64,000 nucleotides of DNA from Gracilimonas sp017641085 (lineage in GTDB: Bacteria; Bacteroidota; Rhodothermia; Balneolales; Balneolaceae). The notes below the pieces were generated by a model. The model ran no database searches and was not told where the DNA came from. It was given only the letters and a program-made list of their open reading frames with translations. A program made the translations under genes and the position numbers. Within the stretch, counting starts at the first letter, position 1, and each line of letters begins with the position of its first letter. Shown piece by piece: positions 60,863 through 64,000 of this stretch. The stretch is taken from NCBI RefSeq assembly GCF_046115515.1, contig NZ_CP175953.1. One strand, given 5' to 3'.

Positions 60863-62062
60863 TTAGCTATCTGGGTTGCCTTCTTCTTTCTCGAAAGGAT
60901 ACTTCTGAGCTGAGAAATCAAAGTTGTGCTCAATAGGAACCTGATCTACAATCTCGAGCCCAAAACTTTTGATTCCAATTCTTTTTACAGGATTATTCGT
61001 CATCAGCTTCAGCTTACGGATGCCGAGTGAGCGAAGAATTTGAGCGCCGACACCGTAATCCCGGGCATCACCTCGTGGGGAGATATCCTCTTCGTTGTCG
61101 TCCATCTTGCCTTGCTGTAAGGCTTTCAATGTTTTCAGCTGATTTACGAGTACAGAGCCGCGTTGATTCCGGTTCATGTATAAAACCACACCTTTTCCTT
61201 CACGCTCTACCTGAAGCATCGCCTGGTGAAGCTGTTCGCTGGTATCTTTATTGCGTGCTCCGAAAATATCCCCAATCAAATCGGAAGAGTGAACACGGGT
61301 AAGCACCGGTTCTTCTTTCGTCCAGCTGCCTTTGGTTAAGGCTAGGTGAATATCGCCTGTGAGCTTTTCTTTGAAAGCGCGTAAGCTGAAATCGCCATAC
61401 ATGGTGGGCAGGTTCACATCCATCACCTCGTGGACAAGCGTCTCGTTTTCGTTACGATAAGCGATAAGATCTTTTATCGTGATGATCTTCATCTCAAACT
61501 CATCGGCCATCTTGATGAGATCCGGAACGCGGGCCATCTCACCGTTTTCCTTCATAATTTCACAAATAATACCCACCGGTTTTAAACCGGCAAGTCGGGC
61601 AAGGTCGATGGCTGCTTCGGTATGGCCGGCTCTTCGCAGAACCCCGCCTTCTGCTGCAAGCAGCGGGAAAACATGTCCGGGGCGACGGAAGTCAACCGGC
61701 TTAGAATCGTCACTGGCTAATTCACGAATGGTGTTAGCGCGATCGGCAGCAGAAATTCCGGTTGTGGTCTGCCGTTTGTGATCGATAGAGATGGTGAAAT
61801 TAGCTTCATCAGGATCGGCTCCCTCCTGCACCATATGCCGTAAATGCAGCTTATCGGCTTTTTCTTTGGTGATGGGAGCACAAACCAGCCCACGGCCGTG
61901 GGTTACCATCAGGTTAATGGCTTCGGTGGTAACCATTTCGGCCGCCATCAGGAAATCACCTTCATTCTCCCGGTCTTCATCATCCACAACGATGACCATT
62001 TTGCCATTTTTAATGTCTTCAATGGCTTCGGGGATGGTGTTAAAGTGAAATTCCTGATTCAT
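60863..62062 (-). CDS. ribBA: RibBA-type protein: DHBP synthase with degenerate GTP cyclohydrolase II domain
   Basis: 399 residues. Residues ~8-203 are a 3,4-dihydroxy-2-butanone-4-phosphate synthase with the acidic loop DDEDRENEGDF, THGRG and GGVLRRAGHTEAA, apparently intact. Residues ~208-375 align with GTP cyclohydrolase II (TRVHSSDLIGDIFGAR.., DARDYGVGAQILRSLGI), but the three zinc Cys (C54, C65, C67 in E. coli RibA) are Asp261, Lys272 and Thr274, and the YHRQEGRNIGL loop reads YMNRNQRGSVL. That half is likely inactive, like the RibBX variant known from Proteobacteria. GTP cyclohydrolase must then come from elsewhere. No FMN riboswitch upstream. Confidence 0.9.
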   Translation of the reverse strand: MNQEFHFNTIPEAIEDIKNGKMVIVVDDEDRENEGDFLMAAEMVTTEAINLMVTHGRGLVCAPITKEKADKLHLRHMVQEGADPDEANFTISIDHKRQTTTGISAADRANTIRELASDDSKPVDFRRPGHVFPLLAAEGGVLRRAGHTEAAIDLARLAGLKPVGIICEIMKENGEMARVPDLIKMADEFEMKIITIKDLIAYRNENETLVHEVMDVNLPTMYGDFSLRAFKEKLTGDIHLALTKGSWTKEEPVLTRVHSSDLIGDIFGARNKDTSEQLHQAMLQVEREGKGVVLYMNRNQRGSVLVNQLKTLKALQQGKMDDNEEDISPRGDARDYGVGAQILRSLGIRKLKLMTNNPVKRIGIKSFGLEIVDQVPIEHNFDFSAQKYPFEKEEGNPDS

Positions 62063-62095
62063 GGTTTATTGAATTTGGGGTATGATATAACTAAT

Positions 62096-62243
62096 TGTCA
62101 TCCTGAGCGATTAGATGTTAAATATTGAACCAATGTTTAACGCGAAGGATCTCAAATTCAGAACAAGGATAGTTGTCAAAACTTGAGACTCTTCGCGATG
62201 ACTTTTTTTCCAATAATATTCAAATTGAGTGCTCAGAGTGACA
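62096..62243. repeat. nested inverted repeats (TGTCATCCTGAGC / GCGAAGGATCTC type)
   Basis: Outer arms TGTCATCCTGAGC (62096-62108) and GCTCAGAGTGACA (62231-62243), 11 of 13 pair; inner arms CGCGAAGgatCTCAA (62141-62155) and TTGAGactCTTCGCG (62183-62197), 13 of 15 pair. This is a decayed copy of the common 'GTCATCCTGAGCG..CGAAGGATCTC' intergenic element of many bacteria. Fills the gap between yajC (62260) and ribBA. Confidence 0.75.
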
Positions 62244-62259
62244 ACAAAAATAGGATCAG

Positions 62260-62586
62260 TTAGTCCTTATCCTGTTTGTGTGGATTCACATCGGTTACGG
62301 CCGACTTCAACATGCGAAGTTTGGTGCCGCTGTCGATATCGAGCAGGAATTCATTCTCTTCGATTTTGTCCACAATACCGATGATGCCTGAAGACGTAAC
62401 AACTTTGTCGCCCTTTTTCATGCCCTCAACTTGCTCTTTAATTTCCTTTTGTCGTTTACTTTGCGGGCGAATAATGAATAGGTAAAATACCAGGAAAATA
62501 GCACCAAGAAACACCAGGTTAATGATGCCGGCATTCGGGTCATCAGGATTACCCATTAAAAAAAGTGGTAAAAAATGCATAGTCAT
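62260..62586 (-). CDS. yajC: preprotein translocase accessory subunit YajC
   Basis: 108 residues. One membrane helix (IINLVFLGAIFLVFYLFII) followed by RPQSKRQKEIKEQVEGMKKGDKVVTSSGIIGIVDKI (in part), the standard YajC pattern. It assists the SecDF-YajC complex. ATG 62586 and ATG 62580 are both possible starts. The next gene downstream on the strand is ribBA, 198 nt off behind the nested repeat. Upstream (62587-62922) is a repeat-rich gap. Confidence 0.93.
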   Translation of the reverse strand: MTMHFLPLFLMGNPDDPNAGIINLVFLGAIFLVFYLFIIRPQSKRQKEIKEQVEGMKKGDKVVTSSGIIGIVDKIEENEFLLDIDSGTKLRMLKSAVTDVNPHKQDKD

Positions 62587-62775
62587 AGATTAATGTGCGA
62601 TTAAATTATTGCGGGGTGAAGATACGAATTCCTGTATTCAATGACGATATTAAAACGGTTTGCCAATGTGCTGTCATTCCCGTGGGGTGCATTGTGAATA
62701 TCATAAAAACAAACGAAGAGTTAGAGGTAGAGCCTCGCTTTGGTATTGCGGAGCAGAGCACCTTAACGAGGATAA

Positions 62776-62824
62776 AATGGAACCAGCGGTTCCGCTATGC
62801 ATCACGAACCAGAGGTTCGTGACG
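62776..62824. repeat. 49-nt two-hairpin repeat, copy 2
   Basis: Hairpin 1 GGAACC-agc-GGTTCC (62779-62793), hairpin 2 TCACGAACC-aga-GGTTCGTGA (62802-62822, 9-bp perfect). 44 of 49 identical to copy 1 at 60783, direct orientation, so the two frame ribBA and yajC. Confidence 0.85.
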
Positions 62825-62874
62825 AGAAGTATGAGGACAAGTGTGTTACTTACAGCAACCTCAAAGCGTCTGCA

Positions 62875-62900
62875 GGTCCTATGAGCGTAGCGTCAGGACC
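62875..62900. repeat. additional hairpin GGTCCT..AGGACC
   Basis: GGTCCT (62875-62880) and AGGACC (62895-62900) with an imperfect inner GCG/CG(t) pairing. Lies 23 nt before the universal stress gene's stop and may end that transcript. Confidence 0.5.
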
Positions 62901-62922
62901 GTTTATCCCGAACAGTCAGCTC

Positions 62923-63834
62923 TTAACTAAACAACGTCTTCAGGAATTTCTGATGCTTCTCTTTGTTCTTGACGACCAACAGCGGAATCCCGAACGAGTA
63001 GTAGGTCATTTTATCGGTGAAGTCGTCCCGCAGAATGCTGGTGATTTTCTTATCCGACTTGGAACCTACAATGATAAGGTCGGCCTGATTTCTCACGGCC
63101 TCGTCATAAACCTCATCCCCGATTCGCCCTTCTTTGTGTAAGGTGAGGGTGAAAGTAACATCCTCAGGGAGGTCATATTCATCAATAAACTCCTTCTTCT
63201 GCTCTTCGATGTGACCACGGATTTTGTCTTTGTCATCCTCCGTTGGCATGTACGGGAAAAAGTGAGAGGGATACTTAAAGATATGCTGTGCCTGAACAGT
63301 TCCATTCTGTGGTTCCACAAGATTCCGGGCCAGTTTAACCGCATTCGCTGATTGCCTGGAGAAATCGACCGGCGCAAGAATGGTATTCATAGCGTAACGG
63401 CTGTTTTCCGGCACAAACAGAATGGATGCCGGCACATATTTAACGATGCGGCGGGCAATCACCCCTTCTCCCACATACCCGGTTTTCTTACCCATCATAA
63501 GCAGGTCGGGATCCATGGTATTCATCAGCTCAATAATCTGATCGGTGGGGCGTCCTTCTTTTATGATCAGTCGTATTTCGATGTCATTCTCTCCAAAGTG
63601 TTCTTCAACCTTTTTGTTGAGTTCATCCCTGATGACGTCTTCGAAATCCTGATCGGTTTCAATATCAGGAAACAATTCCGCCATTTCCTTTGCCACATTT
63701 CCGGACTCAACCACGTGCAAAAAAGAGATGGTTTTAGGTTCAATGACAGAAGTTAGAAAATGGGTGTATCCAATCAGGATGTCGTCCATATTGGATAAGT
63801 CTAAGCAAACAAACCAGTGTTCGAAATTCTTCAT
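62923..63834 (-). CDS. tandem universal stress protein (two USP domains)
   Basis: 303 residues made of two UspA folds: first ~1-145 (WFVCLDLSNMDDILIGYTHFL; LLMMGKKTGYVGEGVIARRIVKYVPASILFV, in part), second ~148-300 (TILAPVDFSRQSANAVKLARNLV; LIIVGSKSDKKITSILRDDFTDKMTYY). The GxxG..S/T ATP loop is recognisable in the first half (MGKKTGYVGEG) and partially in the second. Cytoplasmic stress-linked nucleotide-binding protein. A membrane-protein gene (cut by the window) lies upstream. Confidence 0.92.
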   Translation of the reverse strand: MKNFEHWFVCLDLSNMDDILIGYTHFLTSVIEPKTISFLHVVESGNVAKEMAELFPDIETDQDFEDVIRDELNKKVEEHFGENDIEIRLIIKEGRPTDQIIELMNTMDPDLLMMGKKTGYVGEGVIARRIVKYVPASILFVPENSRYAMNTILAPVDFSRQSANAVKLARNLVEPQNGTVQAQHIFKYPSHFFPYMPTEDDKDKIRGHIEEQKKEFIDEYDLPEDVTFTLTLHKEGRIGDEVYDEAVRNQADLIIVGSKSDKKITSILRDDFTDKMTYYSFGIPLLVVKNKEKHQKFLKTLFS

Positions 63835-63846
63835 AATTCTACTCTT

Positions 63847-64000
63847 TTAGTCCTCTTGTTTTTGATTCTTGATGGTATCTTTGACGAGGTCTTCGTACGA
63901 GTCGCGCTCTTTGTCTTTTATTTTCTGTTGATTCTCTTTGTACTCGCGTTTTAATCCCCTGTGCAGGCTGTAGCACATAATCAACAGTATGAGTGCGAAC
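63847..64000 (-). CDS. small membrane protein, C-terminal part (cut by window edge)
   Basis: About 50 residues at the end of a gene running off the right edge: a hydrophobic stretch FALILLIMCYSLHRGLK followed by a charged tail KREYKENQQKIKDKERDSYED.. (in part) ending QEDstop at 63847. A single helix with a basic/acidic cytoplasmic tail next to a universal stress gene resembles small cbb3-oxidase-type or similar subunits, but the family cannot be named from the fragment. Its stop lies 12 nt before the universal stress start. Confidence 0.6.
   Translation of the reverse strand, partial: FALILLIMCYSLHRGLKREYKENQQKIKDKERDSYEDLVKDTIKNQKQED

Larger units (their letters stand above)
62587..62922. 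other. 336-nt gene-free gap with hairpin repeats
   Basis: Contains copy 2 of the two-hairpin unit (62776-62824), a further hairpin around 62875-62900 and moderately GC-rich, imperfectly repeated text (tgcattgtgaatatc.., gcctcgctttgg..cgagg). No ORF of note, no tRNA. It separates yajC's promoter side from the universal stress gene's stop. Confidence 0.6.

Noticed and set aside
62063..62259. Possible FMN riboswitch before ribBA
   Set aside because: No FMN-aptamer core words were found; the gap is explained by the nested inverted repeat.

Overview
The window looks like a chromosomal core segment of a Bacteroidota-type bacterium, most likely a marine Balneolaceae relative (Balneola / Gracilimonas group). 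This is inferred from a PorQ protein of the type IX secretion system (T9SS), an ELWxxDGT-repeat protein with a T9SS C-terminal sorting domain, several Cys-lipoproteins, an LptD of Bacteroidota style, a type-2 IleS, a DksA-like protein nearly devoid of zinc cysteines, and a TATCTTTG promoter box of the Bacteroidota sigma-A kind before a tRNA gene. No insertion sequence, prophage, integrase or CRISPR array was seen.

Layout. 0-4 kb: aquaporin fragment, small membrane and DNA-binding proteins, a ferredoxin/double-CDGSH protein, an ATP-cone/Mrr-like nuclease and a VOC protein. 4.1-7.9 kb: a metal-homeostasis island with two paralogous regulators, each a CxxC metal-binding domain fused to an AraC helix-turn-helix, flanking a small methyltransferase-family membrane protein and a Zn/Cd-type P-type ATPase that lacks its own N-terminal metal domain. 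8-13 kb: phosphodiesterase, NYN/cold-shock-like protein, flippase, aroQ-HIT pair, mono-cysteine thioredoxin, tRNA-Lys. 13.3-19.3 kb: a secreted PLD/nuclease-like/HHH protein, FtsB-like protein, ROK protein without zinc cysteines, LptD. 19.3-25.5 kb (minus strand): ribD-ribE, a PpiD/SurA-type chaperone and an mlaEFD-like lipid transporter. 25.6-30.8 kb (plus strand): porQ, then aroC-TPR-LysM/RlpA-CPBP protease in overlapping frames, and an ECF-like sigma factor. 30.7-35.5 kb (minus): histidine kinase, the tig-clpP-clpX proteostasis cluster and tRNA-Leu.

35.7-48.6 kb: cutA, the T9SS cargo protein, an enoyl-CoA hydratase, two sensor kinases (one coupled to a response regulator), a DUF2911 lipoprotein, a FrnE-like DsbA protein, an M28 peptidase lipoprotein and a Kelch lipoprotein. 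48.7-51.9 kb: a coupled SDR-aldehyde dehydrogenase-quinone oxidoreductase operon. 52-56.3 kb: a lone response regulator, a DUF1801/esterase pair, and an LMW-phosphatase/fructosamine-kinase/metal-receptor operon that fits protein deglycation. 56.4-60.7 kb: ileS-DksA-like-lspA. 60.8-64 kb: a RibBA whose GTP cyclohydrolase II half has lost its zinc cysteines, yajC, a double universal stress protein and the end of a small membrane protein.

Intergenic gaps in several places hold REP/BIME-like hairpin repeats (4.06, 5.2, 60.7-60.8, 62.1 and 62.8 kb). One 49-nt two-hairpin unit occurs twice in direct orientation, about 2 kb apart, bracketing ribBA-yajC. The most unusual items are the metal-domain/AraC regulators with their pump, the secreted PLD/SNase-like/HHH protein, the degenerate RibBA and the deglycation operon. 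Start codons were re-chosen where upstream extensions lacked support; all family calls rest on motif reading, without database searches.
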